Shown: piece after piece, positions 25,965 to 33,705 of the stretch
Layout of the letters: each line of letters begins with the position of its first letter
How positions within the stretch are numbered: position 1 is the stretch's first letter
Source: Iamia sp035765045
GTDB taxonomy: Bacteria; Actinomycetota; Acidimicrobiia; Acidimicrobiales; Iamiaceae
DNA length: 64,000 nucleotides
Reading direction: 5' to 3'
NCBI GenBank assembly: GCA_035765045.1
Contig: DASTYI010000166.1
Coordinates: forward strand, 1 to 64,000
Position numbers and translations under genes: made by a program
Notes under the pieces: generated by a model
The model's database searches: none
Seen by the model: the letters and a program-made list of their open reading frames with translations, nothing else
What the model was told of the DNA's origin: nothing

Positions 25965-26111
25965 ATGGACCACGACCCCGGCCGCCCCGGCGGCGAGAGC
26001 ACCGACGAGCCCAGCGAGGGCACCGACCACGCGGGGGACGCCACCGCCGCCCCCCACCCCGAGGAGCCCGCCGAGGGCGAGCGCGCCCCCTCGGCCCAGG
26101 ACGCTCCCTGA
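25965..26111 (+). CDS. Small acidic protein, hypothetical
   Basis: 48 residues, very rich in Asp, Glu, Pro and Gly (starts MDHDPGRPGGES, ends APSAQDAP), with no hydrophobic core, so probably disordered. Support for a real gene: an upstream GTTG-N14-GGGGAG element shared with neighbouring stress genes, a correctly placed purine tract, and a stop codon lying inside a strong terminator palindrome. It resembles the short acidic hydrophilic proteins common in stress regulons, but no family is recognised. Confidence 0.5.
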   Translation: MDHDPGRPGGESTDEPSEGTDHAGDATAAPHPEEPAEGERAPSAQDAP

Positions 26112-26146
26112 CGTACGGGTGGTGCCTGGCACCACCCGTACGTCAG
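26108..26146. terminator. Perfect 39-base palindrome, likely bidirectional terminator
   Basis: Nineteen-base perfect arms around one central T, with core GGTGCCTGGCACC, between convergent genes; it contains the stop codons of both. The outer part CGTACGGGTGGTGCC recurs almost exactly at 49818-49848. Confidence 0.75.
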
Positions 26147-27024
26147 GGGTCGATCAGCTCCAGCTGGCGCTCGAGCCAGGCCGGGGCGGGGCGGCGGGTC
26201 CGCAGCACCCAACCGCCCCGCCCCACGGCGTCGGCCAGGGCGCCCAGGGCGACGCCGGCGGGGACGGCCCGCAGGGCGGCGACGCTCAACCGGGCCGCCC
26301 GCCCGGCGGGCCGGCGCAGCCACAGGCACCACAGCCGGTTCCGCGTGTCGCGGCGGGCTCGCCAGCGGGTCCGCCGCACCCCGGCGGGCCGGTGGTGGAC
26401 GACGACCTCGGGCAGGTGGCGCACCTCCCAGCCGGCGGCCCGCAGGTCGATGGCGAGCAGCTGCTCCTCGCCGGCGAAGTGGAGGCGGCGCTCGAAGCCG
26501 CCGACGGCCAGGAAGGCCTCGCGCCGGACGGCCACGGCGCAGGCGAGGAAGCCGAGCACCGGGGCCCCCGGCAGCGTCGGGTCGCCGCCCAGGGGGCTGG
26601 CGGCCATGGCCGTCGTGACCGGGTCGTCCTCGCCCGTCGGCTCGACCACCACCCGGGCGGCGACGGCGCCGAGACGGGGGTGGGCGGCGAAGGCGGCGGC
26701 CACGGCGGCGAGGGCGCCCGGCTCCCACCACGAGTCGTCGTCGTTGAAGGCGACGACGGGCGTGGGCAACCGGCGCGCCGCCCGGTTGCGGGCCTCGATG
26801 CCCAGGTTGCGCCCGGCGGGCACGAGGTCGACGGTGGGGAACCGGGCGCGCACCCGCTCGACGGTGTCGTCGCCGGAGCCGTTGTCGACGACGACGATGG
26901 GGGGCGCCTCGGGCAGGCCGACCAGCCGGTCGAGGGCGTGGACGAGGTCGCCGGCCCGGTCCCTCGTCATGATGGCGATGCCGACGGCGGGGACGGCCCC
27001 GTCCGGGGCGACCGATCGGTGCAT
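26143..27024 (-). CDS. Family 2 glycosyltransferase
   Basis: 293 residues from ATG 27024. GT-A fold: an N-terminal IAIMTRDRAGDLVHAL and VVVDNGSGDDT (nucleotide-sugar binding), the DxD-like NDDDSWWEPGAL near residue 95, and an acceptor/catalytic region GFERRLHFAGEEQLLAIDL near residue 175. The C-terminal part is Arg-rich with a hydrophobic stretch that may lie at the membrane. It transfers an unknown sugar, perhaps to the glycan made by the heptose cluster 2 kb away. A GTTC-N14-GGGGAG element lies directly upstream. Confidence 0.88.
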   Translation of the reverse strand: MHRSVAPDGAVPAVGIAIMTRDRAGDLVHALDRLVGLPEAPPIVVVDNGSGDDTVERVRARFPTVDLVPAGRNLGIEARNRAARRLPTPVVAFNDDDSWWEPGALAAVAAAFAAHPRLGAVAARVVVEPTGEDDPVTTAMAASPLGGDPTLPGAPVLGFLACAVAVRREAFLAVGGFERRLHFAGEEQLLAIDLRAAGWEVRHLPEVVVHHRPAGVRRTRWRARRDTRNRLWCLWLRRPAGRAARLSVAALRAVPAGVALGALADAVGRGGWVLRTRRPAPAWLERQLELIDP

Positions 27025-27035
27025 GGCCGGCGCTG

Positions 27036-27059
27036 CTCCCCGGGTGCCCCCCGGTGAAC
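27036..27059 (-). promoter_or_regulatory. SigB/SigF-type promoter candidate for the GT2 gene
   Basis: GTTC-N14-GGGGAG on the minus strand, ending 11 bases before the start; GGGGAG could double as a distant Shine-Dalgarno. Confidence 0.35.
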
Positions 27060-27069
27060 CGCTCACCCG

Positions 27070-27093
27070 GTTGACCCGCCGGGGCCAGGGGAG
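27070..27093 (+). promoter_or_regulatory. SigB/SigF-type element before the PAS-like gene
   Basis: GTTG-N14-GGGGAG, nine bases before GTG 27103. It could also be the ribosome binding site (GGGGAGG). Confidence 0.35.
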
Positions 27094-27102
27094 GCCCACG
27101 CG

Positions 27103-27639
27103 GTGACATCGACCGTCGACTCCGAACCCTGGCAGCAGCTGGGCCTGGTGGTCGACGACCTCGTGCGGGCCCGGGCCGACCTGGCGGCGGCGGTGCAGGA
27201 GGCGGCCGAGGCGGGGGCCGAGCTGCGGCGCCGGGCGACGGAGGTCGGCGACCTGGAGGACGTGCTCGGCGCCGTGCTCGGCCTCACCGACGACGTCGTC
27301 CTCGTCGTCGACGTCGGCACCCGGCGGGTGCGGGCGTGGAGCGCGGGGGCGGTGCGCCGGTTCGGGCTCCCGGTCGAGGATGTCGTCGGTCGGGCCCTGG
27401 TCGCGGTGCGGGCCGCCGGGCTCCCGGGCCGGCGCCTGGCCGACGAGGTGGCCCGCCTCGGGCGCCCGGCCCCCCGCGAGGACCTGGCCGGCGCCCTGGT
27501 CGTCGAGGACGGGTCGGGGCGGTTCGCCCTGCACCCCGTCCCGGCCCGGCCGGCCCGGTCGGTGGTGGTCCGGCGCGAGCCCGGCTCAGACGTCCATGCG
27601 GGCCCGGAGCCGGGCGACGATGCTGGCCAGCCAGCGTGA
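27103..27639 (+). CDS. PAS-like sensory protein
   Basis: 178 residues. Residues about 18-50 form an Ala/Glu-rich coiled coil (LVRARADLAAAVQEAAEAG); residues about 55-110 look like a PAS fold (LTDDVVLVVDVGTRRVRAWSAG, then FGLPVEDVVGRAL). No output domain is present. It begins at GTG 27103 and its last 54 bases overlap the 3' end of the sigma-factor gene on the other strand. Position between a GT2 gene and the sigma gene, and the shared upstream element, suggest a single-domain sensor in the same stress circuit. Confidence 0.6.
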   Translation: MTSTVDSEPWQQLGLVVDDLVRARADLAAAVQEAAEAGAELRRRATEVGDLEDVLGAVLGLTDDVVLVVDVGTRRVRAWSAGAVRRFGLPVEDVVGRALVAVRAAGLPGRRLADEVARLGRPAPREDLAGALVVEDGSGRFALHPVPARPARSVVVRREPGSDVHAGPEPGDDAGQPA

Positions 27640-28500
27640 GACCTGCATCTGGCTGACGCCGTAGCGGCGGGCGATCTCGTGCTGGGGGAGCTCGTGGACG
27701 AAGTACAGCGACAGCACGTCGCGGTCGCGCTCGCCGAGGACGTGGAGGGCCTCGGCCAGCGCCAGCCGGGTGTCGGTCAGGTCGAGGTCGCCGTCGATCT
27801 GGCCCAGCGTCTCGACCAGCGTGGCCCCGCCCTCGATCACGGGGCGGTCGAGCGACGTCAGCACCCGGGCGGCCATGCCCTGCTCGACGGTGGCGACCAT
27901 CTCCTCCTCGACCCCCAGCTCGGCGGCCACCTCGGCGGTGGTGGCGCTCCGGCCGAGGGTGGCGGCCAGCCGGTCCTGGGTGGCGCGCACCGGCCCGGCC
28001 ATGTCGTGGACCTGGCGCGAGGTGCGCAGGGCCCAGCCCCGATCGCGGTAGTGGCGCTTGATCGCCCCGCTGATCGTGGGGGTGGCGAAGGCGGCGAAGG
28101 GGATGCCCCGCTCGGTCCGGAAGCGCTGGAGCGACGTGACCAGCGACTCGAGGGCGACCTGCTCGACGTCCTCGCTCGGCTCGCCGTGGCGCACCAGGCG
28201 GCCGGCGATGGCCAGGGCGTAGGCCCGGTACTCCTCGACCAGGGCGGCCAGGTCGGCCCGGGACCGGGTGCGCTCGTAGCGGACGTGGAGCACCCAGAGG
28301 TCGATGTCGACCCCGGGGATGCGCCGCGGGTCCTCGGCGTCGGTGCCCATCGGGACCGTGCGCCACGCCCGGCAGACGTCGAGCCGGGACGCCAGCTCCT
28401 CCAGCTCGTCGTGCAGGGCGTGGCGGGCGTCGTCGCAGCGACGGCGGAGGAGGGCCAGGGCCTCGTCGGCCTCGGCTCGGACGGGGGTCAGGGCGGTCAC
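27586..28500 (-). CDS. RNA polymerase sigma factor, SigB/SigF type
   Basis: 304 residues from GTG 28500 with GGAGGA suitably placed. After an N-terminal extension of about 85 residues comes sigma region 2 (EDVEQVALESLVTSLQRF, then FATPTISGAIKRHYRDRGWA), region 3 (RSATTAEVAAELGVEEE) and region 4 with HTH ELPQHEIARRYGVSQMQVSRWL. The region-2 pattern is that of the SigB/SigF/SigG stress-sporulation group, normally controlled by RsbW anti-sigma and STAS proteins, both encoded nearby. A GTGT-N15-GGGGAG element upstream suggests autoregulation. It is the likely master regulator of the surrounding island. Confidence 0.92.
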   Translation of the reverse strand: MTALTPVRAEADEALALLRRRCDDARHALHDELEELASRLDVCRAWRTVPMGTDAEDPRRIPGVDIDLWVLHVRYERTRSRADLAALVEEYRAYALAIAGRLVRHGEPSEDVEQVALESLVTSLQRFRTERGIPFAAFATPTISGAIKRHYRDRGWALRTSRQVHDMAGPVRATQDRLAATLGRSATTAEVAAELGVEEEMVATVEQGMAARVLTSLDRPVIEGGATLVETLGQIDGDLDLTDTRLALAEALHVLGERDRDVLSLYFVHELPQHEIARRYGVSQMQVSRWLASIVARLRARMDV

Positions 28501-28576
28501 GAGTGGTTCCTCCGGGTCGACGGCAGCCGGACGGTCGGGTCAGCACTCGTGGTTGAAGGCCGAGCCACCACCTTGC

Positions 28577-28601
28577 CTCCCCGGAGCGAGCGGGGGAACA
28601 C
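28577..28601 (-). promoter_or_regulatory. SigB/SigF-type promoter candidate for the sigma gene
   Basis: GTGT-N15-GGGGAG on the minus strand, 76 bases before the start, with a separate GGAGGA ribosome binding site. It would allow the factor to activate its own gene. Confidence 0.45.
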
Positions 28602-28625
28602 CCACACGGGTGAAGTCGGCGGGCC

Positions 28626-28650
28626 GTTTCGCCGCCGGGGGGTCGGGGAG
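28626..28650 (+). promoter_or_regulatory. SigB/SigF-type promoter candidate for the GT2-GmhB gene
   Basis: GTTT-N15-GGGGAG ending eight bases before ATG 28659. If GGGGAG is the -10 box the transcript would be leaderless; if not, it is the ribosome binding site. Confidence 0.4.
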
Positions 28651-28658
28651 GCCCGGCG

Positions 28659-30314
28659 ATGCCCACGTCCCCCGGGGTGGCCGGCCGGGTCGCCCTCGTC
28701 GTTCCCACCGTCGGCCGGCCCAGCCTCGCCGCCCTGGTGGGGCGGCTGGCCGGCGACCGGGCCCTGGCCGGAGCCGTCGTCGTCGTGGTCGACGACCGGC
28801 CGCTCGGGGGCCCGGCGCTCGCCCTCGGACCGACCGGTCGGCTCGACGTGCGCCTCCGGCGGAGCGGGGGGCGGGGCCCGGCGGCGGCCCGCAACACCGG
28901 CTGGCTGGCGGTCGACGCGCCGTGGATCGCCTTCCTCGACGACGACGTCCTGCCCACCCCGGGGTGGGGCACCGCCCTCGCCGCCGACCTCGACCGGGCC
29001 GACGCCACCGGCGCCGCGGGGAGCCAGGGCCGGATCGTCGTCCCCGTCGTGGCCGGGCGGCGGCCGACCGACTGGGAGCGCCAGACCCAGGGCCTGTCCG
29101 GGGCCCGCTGGGCCACCGCCGACATGGCCTACCGCCGGTCGGTGCTGGTCGAGGTCGGCGGGTTCGACGAGCGCTTCGGCGGCGCCTACCGGGAAGACGC
29201 CGACCTGGCCCTCCGGGCCGGCGCCCACGGTCCGCTGGAGGTCGGGCGGCGATGCGTCGTCCACCCGGTCCGGCCGGCGCCATGGTGGGTGAGCGTCAGC
29301 CGCCAGCGGGGCAACGCCGACGACCACCTCGTGCGCCGGGCCCACGGGCGGGGGTGGCGGGCGGCGGCCGGTGCCCCTCGCGGGCGTCTCCGCCGCCACC
29401 TGGTCACCACCGGGGCGCTGGTGCTGGCCGCTGGCGGCGCCGTCACCGGCCGCCGCCGCCTCGGCGTCGGGGCCGCGGTCGTGGCCGCCGCCGGGGTGGT
29501 CGACCTGGCCGGGGCCCGCATCCGCCCCGGCCCGCGGACACCGGCCGAGGTGGCGGCCATGGTGGCCACGTCGATCGCCATCCCGCCCGCGGCGGTGGCG
29601 TGGTCGGCCGTCGGGCTGGTGCGCCGGCCCCCGGCCCGGCGCCGCCCGGCGGCCCTCCTGCTGGACCGCGACGGCACCCTCGTCCACGACGTCCCCTACA
29701 ACGGCGACCCGGCCCTCGTGCGCCCGGTCGACGGGGCCGGCGCCGCCCTCGACCGGGCCCGGGCGGCGGGGCTCCGCGTCGGCCTGGTGTCGAACCAGAG
29801 CGGCGTGGCCCGGGGCCTGATCGCCCCGGCCGACGTCGAGGCCTGCCACCGGCGGCTCCAGGAGCTGGTCGGCCCGCTCGACGTCGTGCGCTGGTGCCGC
29901 CACGGCCCCGACGACGGGTGCAGCTGCCGCAAGCCGGCACCGGGGATGGTGGTCTCGGCCGCCGCCGAGCTGGGCGTGGCGGAGGCCGACGTCGTCGTCA
30001 TCGGCGACATCGGTGCCGACGTCGAGGCCGCCGGCCGCGCCGGGGCCCGGGCGATCCTCGTGCCCACCGCCGCCACCCGCCCCGCCGAGGTCGCCGCCGC
30101 CCCGGCCGTCGCCCCCGACCTGGCCACCGCCGTCACCCTCGCCCTCCACGGGCTGGCGGGCTCACCCCAGGCGCTGGTCGAGGGCGGCGAGGACCTCGGG
30201 CACGGTGATCTCGAGGAGGCCGGGGTCGGGGACGGAGCCGTGGGGGTCGCCGGTGCGGCCGGCCCACAGGACGGTGTGGTCGCCCGTCGCCGGTGGGCCC
30301 CAGCGGTCGGGTGA
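28659..30314 (+). CDS. GT2 glycosyltransferase fused to a GmhB-type heptose bisphosphate phosphatase
   Basis: 551 residues in two parts. Residues 1-230 are a GT-A glycosyltransferase (VALVVPTVGRPSLAALV, DxD-type FLDDDVLPTPGW, GGFDERFGGAYREDADLALR). Two hydrophobic segments follow (about 250-320). Residues about 330-485 are a HAD-IIIA phosphatase: nucleophile DRDGTLVHD, SNQSGVARG, and the zinc loop CRHGPDDGCSCRKPAPGM that marks GmhB/HisB-N enzymes, then GDIGADVEAA. GmhB removes the 7-phosphate of glycero-manno-heptose 1,7-bisphosphate, which fits GmhA and HldE nearby. The last about 50 residues are antisense to the GT9 gene and probably not conserved. Confidence 0.88.
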   Translation: MPTSPGVAGRVALVVPTVGRPSLAALVGRLAGDRALAGAVVVVVDDRPLGGPALALGPTGRLDVRLRRSGGRGPAAARNTGWLAVDAPWIAFLDDDVLPTPGWGTALAADLDRADATGAAGSQGRIVVPVVAGRRPTDWERQTQGLSGARWATADMAYRRSVLVEVGGFDERFGGAYREDADLALRAGAHGPLEVGRRCVVHPVRPAPWWVSVSRQRGNADDHLVRRAHGRGWRAAAGAPRGRLRRHLVTTGALVLAAGGAVTGRRRLGVGAAVVAAAGVVDLAGARIRPGPRTPAEVAAMVATSIAIPPAAVAWSAVGLVRRPPARRRPAALLLDRDGTLVHDVPYNGDPALVRPVDGAGAALDRARAAGLRVGLVSNQSGVARGLIAPADVEACHRRLQELVGPLDVVRWCRHGPDDGCSCRKPAPGMVVSAAAELGVAEADVVVIGDIGADVEAAGRAGARAILVPTAATRPAEVAAAPAVAPDLATAVTLALHGLAGSPQALVEGGEDLGHGDLEEAGVGDGAVGVAGAAGPQDGVVARRRWAPAVG

Positions 30315-31088
30315 GGTCGGGCCGAAGAGGACGACCGACGGCCGGCCCAGGGCGGTGGCGAGGTGGGCCACGCCGGTGTCGCCGGAGAGCACCACGGCGG
30401 CCCGCTCGACCAGGCCGGCCAGGGCGAGGAGGTCGGTGGTGCCGGCGGCCACCCTGCAGCCCGGGTCGTCGGTGCAGCCGGCCTCGGCCAGCACGGCGGC
30501 GGCCAGGGTGCGCTCGCGGGCGTCCCCGGTGACCACCACCGCCAGGCCCCGCCGGCGCAGCCCGGCGACCACCGCGCCGAAGCGGGCGACCGGCCAGCGG
30601 CGGGCGGGGGCGGCGGCGCCGGGGTGGACGACCACGAGCGACGGGTCGGGGTCGAGGCCGACCGGCTCCAGCCGGAGGTCGGTGGGGTCGGCGGCGACCT
30701 CCAGGGCCCACCCGACGAGCCGGCACCAGCGGTCGACCTCGTGCTCGTCGTCCCGCCAGGCGGGGCAGCCGTCGACCCCGAAGGCGACGAGCCGGGACGC
30801 CGTGACCGCCTCGAGGAGGCGGTGGCTCTCGGGTCCCCGGCCGTGGAGGTTGACGGCGAGGTCGGCCCCGGCCAGGCGGGCGGGGAGGGGCGGGCCCAGC
30901 CCGGCGGTCGGCACCAGCTCGTCGGCCACGCCGAACCGGCCCGCCAGCGGGGCCAGGGGGCGGGGGGCGCACAGGGCGACGCGGTGGTCCGGGGCGGCCC
31001 GGCGCAGCGCCCGCAGCGCCGGCACCGCGGTGCACAGGTCGCCGAGGCCGAGGGCCCGGAGGACGACGGCCCGCGGGCCCCCGGTCAC
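30162..31088 (-). CDS. Family 9 glycosyltransferase (heptosyltransferase-like)
   Basis: 308 residues from the GTG overlapping the upstream SDR stop (GTGA). GT9 fold: N-terminal VVLRALGLGDLCTAVPALRAL, inter-domain VVVHPGAAAPARRWPVARF, and the C-terminal nucleotide-sugar site LSGDTGVAHLATALGRPSVVLFGPTSPDRWGP (in part). GT9 enzymes transfer heptose from ADP-heptose, here made by the neighbouring GmhA/HldE/GmhB. It is the last gene of a seven-gene leftward operon. Its 3' end overlaps the convergent GT2-GmhB gene by 153 bp. Confidence 0.9.
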   Translation of the reverse strand: MTGGPRAVVLRALGLGDLCTAVPALRALRRAAPDHRVALCAPRPLAPLAGRFGVADELVPTAGLGPPLPARLAGADLAVNLHGRGPESHRLLEAVTASRLVAFGVDGCPAWRDDEHEVDRWCRLVGWALEVAADPTDLRLEPVGLDPDPSLVVVHPGAAAPARRWPVARFGAVVAGLRRRGLAVVVTGDARERTLAAAVLAEAGCTDDPGCRVAAGTTDLLALAGLVERAAVVLSGDTGVAHLATALGRPSVVLFGPTSPDRWGPPATGDHTVLWAGRTGDPHGSVPDPGLLEITVPEVLAALDQRLG

Positions 31089-31792
31089 GGCCAGGACACC
31101 TCGGTGGGGCCGGCCACCACCATCTCCTTGACGTCGCACCCCGGCGGCCGGGTGAGGGCGAAGACGACGGCGTCGGCGACGTCGTCGGGGTCGCACAGCC
31201 GGGCGTCGGGGCCGGGCCGGTACTGCTCGTCGCGGCCGTCGAAGAAGGCGGTCTGCATCCCGCCCGGCGTGAGCAGGGTGAACGACACCCGGCCCTTGAG
31301 CTCCTCGGTCAGCGCCCGGGTGAGGCCGACGACGCCCCACTTGCTGGCGCAGTAGGCGCTGGCGTCGCCGGCCACCCCGTGGCCGAGGGTGGAGGCCACG
31401 GTGACGACCCTCCCGCCGTCGGCCTCCACCCGGTCGAGGGCGGCCCGCACCACGGTGGCCGTGCCGAACAGGTTGACCCGCACGATCCGCTCCCACTCCT
31501 CGGCGGGCAGGGCGGTGAAGGGGGCCGGCCGGTCGATCCCGGCGCAGGTGACCACGCCGCCGAGGGGGGCGTCGAGGTCGGCCAGGGCCTTGGCCACGGC
31601 CTCCTCGGTGGCGGCGGTGTCGGCCAGGTCGGCCTCGTAGCTCGGCCAGGTGCCGTCGCCGGCCCGGAGGTCGAGGACGACCGGCGACCCGCCGGCGGCG
31701 TCGACCCGGCGGACGACGGCGGCGCCCAGCCCGGAGGCCCCGCCGGTGACGAGGACGGACCGGTCGGTGAGCGGGTGGGTCGGGTCAGGCAT
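31085..31792 (-). CDS. Classical short-chain dehydrogenase/reductase
   Basis: 235 residues. NAD(P)-binding VLVTGGASGLGAAV (TGxxxGxG), CAG (NNAG equivalent), and the active-site Tyr/Lys in YCASKWGVVG with the upstream Ser in VASTLGHG. This is a classical SDR, not an extended one, so it is not HldD, the ADP-heptose 6-epimerase. It overlaps hldE upstream by 8 bp and the GT9 gene downstream by 4 bp, so it is locked into the heptose operon. It may oxidise or reduce a heptose intermediate or a cluster-specific sugar; the substrate is unknown. Confidence 0.88.
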   Translation of the reverse strand: MPDPTHPLTDRSVLVTGGASGLGAAVVRRVDAAGGSPVVLDLRAGDGTWPSYEADLADTAATEEAVAKALADLDAPLGGVVTCAGIDRPAPFTALPAEEWERIVRVNLFGTATVVRAALDRVEADGGRVVTVASTLGHGVAGDASAYCASKWGVVGLTRALTEELKGRVSFTLLTPGGMQTAFFDGRDEQYRPGPDARLCDPDDVADAVVFALTRPPGCDVKEMVVAGPTEVSWP

Positions 31793-33110
31793 GGGTGCGG
31801 GCCTCCTGGATGAGACGGGTGGTCGAGCGGCCGGGCAGGTAGGGGAGGGTCAGCGCCGTGCCGCCCCAGCGGGCCAGGGCGGCGGTCTCGGGCAGGGCCG
31901 CCGCCGTGTAGTCGCCGCCCTTGACGAACAGGGCGGGGCGCAGCCGGTCGAGGGCGGCGACGGGGGTGTCCTCGTCGAAGACGACGACCTCGTCGACGGC
32001 GGCCAGCGAGCGCAGCACGGCGGCCCGGTCGGCCTGGGGCTGGAGCGGCCGGTCCGGGCCCTTGAGCCGGCGGACCGAGGCGTCGGAGTTGAGCAGCACG
32101 ACCAACCGGTCGCCCAGCGCCCGGGCCTGGGCGAGGAAGGCGGCGTGGCCGGCGTGGAGGATGTCGAAGCACCCGCTGGTGGCGACGACCGTGGCCCCGG
32201 CGGCGTCGGGCGGGCGACCGGCGGGGGCACGGGCCGGCCGGCCCCAGCCCGCCGCACCCCCGCCGGCCACGAAGGCGGCGGCGGCCCGGACCGCCTCGTG
32301 CTGGGCCTCGCTGGGGACGAGCCCGCGAGCCAGGGCGGCGGCCAGGCCGGCGGCGAAGGCGTCGCCGGCGCCACAGGTGTCGCGGGCATCGGCGACCGCC
32401 GGCGCCGGGGCCAGGCTCGGGGCGCCCGACCGGTCGACCATCAGGGCCCCCCGGGGGCCGAGCGTCACGGCCACGGCGTGGACGTCCCACCGGGCGCGCA
32501 GGCGTCGGGCCGCCCCGACGACCTCCGCCCACGCCGGTGCGGGGCTGGGGCCGAGGGTCTCGGCCTGGTTGGGGGTGGCGACGGTGGTGCCGGCCACGGG
32601 CGGGCCGCCGCGCGGGTGCGGGTCCCACACCAGGGGGGCCTCGGCGGCGGCCAGGGCGGCGCGCACGGCGGCGTCGGCCAGGACGCCGCGGCCGTAGTCG
32701 GAGGCCACCACGGCCCCGGCGCCGGCCAGGGCCGGGACGACGGCGGCCGGGTCGTCGACCCCGGCGGCGGCGTCGTCCTCGTCGCAGCGAAGGACGCATC
32801 GTCCGCCGGCCATCACCCGTCGCTTGACCGGGTTGGGCGCGGGCCGGCCGAGGTCGACGACCTCGACGCCGCACCCGGCGAGCAGCCCGGCCAGCCGATC
32901 CCCGCTGGCGCCCCCCAGGGCGGTCACCAGCCGGACGGGCCGGTCGCCGGTGGCCAACAGGGCGGCGGCGAGGGCGGCCCCGCCCGGGCGCGGGTGGGTG
33001 TCCTCGACCACGACGACCGGGGCGGGGGCGTCGGGGCACAGCCGGTCGGCCGAGCCGGTGACGTCCACGTCGAGGAGGGCGTCGCCGACGACGACGATCG
33101 GGTCAGCCAC
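31785..33110 (-). CDS. hldE: Bifunctional heptose-7-phosphate kinase / heptose-1-phosphate adenylyltransferase (HldE-like)
   Basis: 441 residues. The N-terminal PfkB/ribokinase domain (about 1-285) begins IVVVGDALLDVDVTGSADRL and has the catalytic DTCGAGDAFAAGLA. The C-terminal cytidylyltransferase-fold domain (about 305-440) has TSGCFDILHAGHAAFL with the HxGH nucleotide-binding motif, NSDASVRRLKGPDRP, and FVKGGDYT. Domain order is that of E. coli HldE: phosphorylation at C1, then AMP transfer to give ADP-D-glycero-beta-D-manno-heptose. It overlaps gmhA upstream and the SDR gene downstream by 8 bp each. Confidence 0.93.
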   Translation of the reverse strand: MADPIVVVGDALLDVDVTGSADRLCPDAPAPVVVVEDTHPRPGGAALAAALLATGDRPVRLVTALGGASGDRLAGLLAGCGVEVVDLGRPAPNPVKRRVMAGGRCVLRCDEDDAAAGVDDPAAVVPALAGAGAVVASDYGRGVLADAAVRAALAAAEAPLVWDPHPRGGPPVAGTTVATPNQAETLGPSPAPAWAEVVGAARRLRARWDVHAVAVTLGPRGALMVDRSGAPSLAPAPAVADARDTCGAGDAFAAGLAAALARGLVPSEAQHEAVRAAAAFVAGGGAAGWGRPARAPAGRPPDAAGATVVATSGCFDILHAGHAAFLAQARALGDRLVVLLNSDASVRRLKGPDRPLQPQADRAAVLRSLAAVDEVVVFDEDTPVAALDRLRPALFVKGGDYTAAALPETAALARWGGTALTLPYLPGRSTTRLIQEARTHA

Positions 33111-33705
33111 CGGAGCGCTCCCGCATCCGGGCGTCGAAGGCCTCGCACAGCAGGTGGATCAGCACCTGGTGGACCTCCTGGACGGTCGCCGTGTGGTCGC
33201 TGCCGACGGCCACCGCATCGACCGAGGCCCGGGCCAGCGGCGAGGGCGGGGCGCCGGTCAGGGCCCACGTCTCCAGGCCCCGGGCCCGGGCCCGGTCGGC
33301 GGCCCGCACCACGTTGGGGCTCCGCCCCGAGGTGCTCAGGCACAGCAGCACGTCGCCGGGCCGGCCGTGGGCCTCGACCTGGCGGGCGAACAGCTCCTCG
33401 ACGCCGTAGTCGTTGGCCAGGGCGGTGACGGTCGAGGTGTCGGCGGTCAGGGCCACGGCGCTGAACGGGGGGCGCTCGTCGTGGTAGCGCCCGACCAGCT
33501 CGGCCGCGAGGTGCTGGGCCTGGGCGGCGCTGCCCCCGTTGCCGGCGACGAGGAGCCGCCCGCCGCCGGCCAGGCGGTCGTGGAGGACGGCGCCCCAGCG
33601 CCCGACCCGGGGGAGGTGGGCCTCGACCAGGTCGAGGGCGTGGCGCAGCCGGTCGAGGTGCGCCCGGCCGACGTCGGCCACGACCGGGGCCGGTGCCGGG
33701 CTCAT
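33103..33705 (-). CDS. gmhA: Phosphoheptose isomerase (GmhA-like, SIS domain)
   Basis: 200 residues from the ATG overlapping the GT4 stop (ATGA). One SIS domain with LLVAGNGGSAAQAQHLAAEL, LSTSGRSPNVVRAAD and a C-terminal HTATVQEVHQVLIHLLCEAF, where the His and Gln residues and the E-x-x-H pair match the zinc/active site of GmhA. It converts sedoheptulose 7-phosphate to D-glycero-manno-heptose 7-phosphate, the first step of ADP-heptose synthesis. It overlaps hldE by 8 bp, consistent with consecutive steps. Confidence 0.92.
   Translation of the reverse strand: MSPAPAPVVADVGRAHLDRLRHALDLVEAHLPRVGRWGAVLHDRLAGGGRLLVAGNGGSAAQAQHLAAELVGRYHDERPPFSAVALTADTSTVTALANDYGVEELFARQVEAHGRPGDVLLCLSTSGRSPNVVRAADRARARGLETWALTGAPPSPLARASVDAVAVGSDHTATVQEVHQVLIHLLCEAFDARMRERSGG

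Noticed and set aside
31085..31792. Calling the SDR HldD (ADP-heptose 6-epimerase)
   Set aside because: Size (235 residues) and motif layout are those of a classical SDR, not the extended SDR family of HldD.
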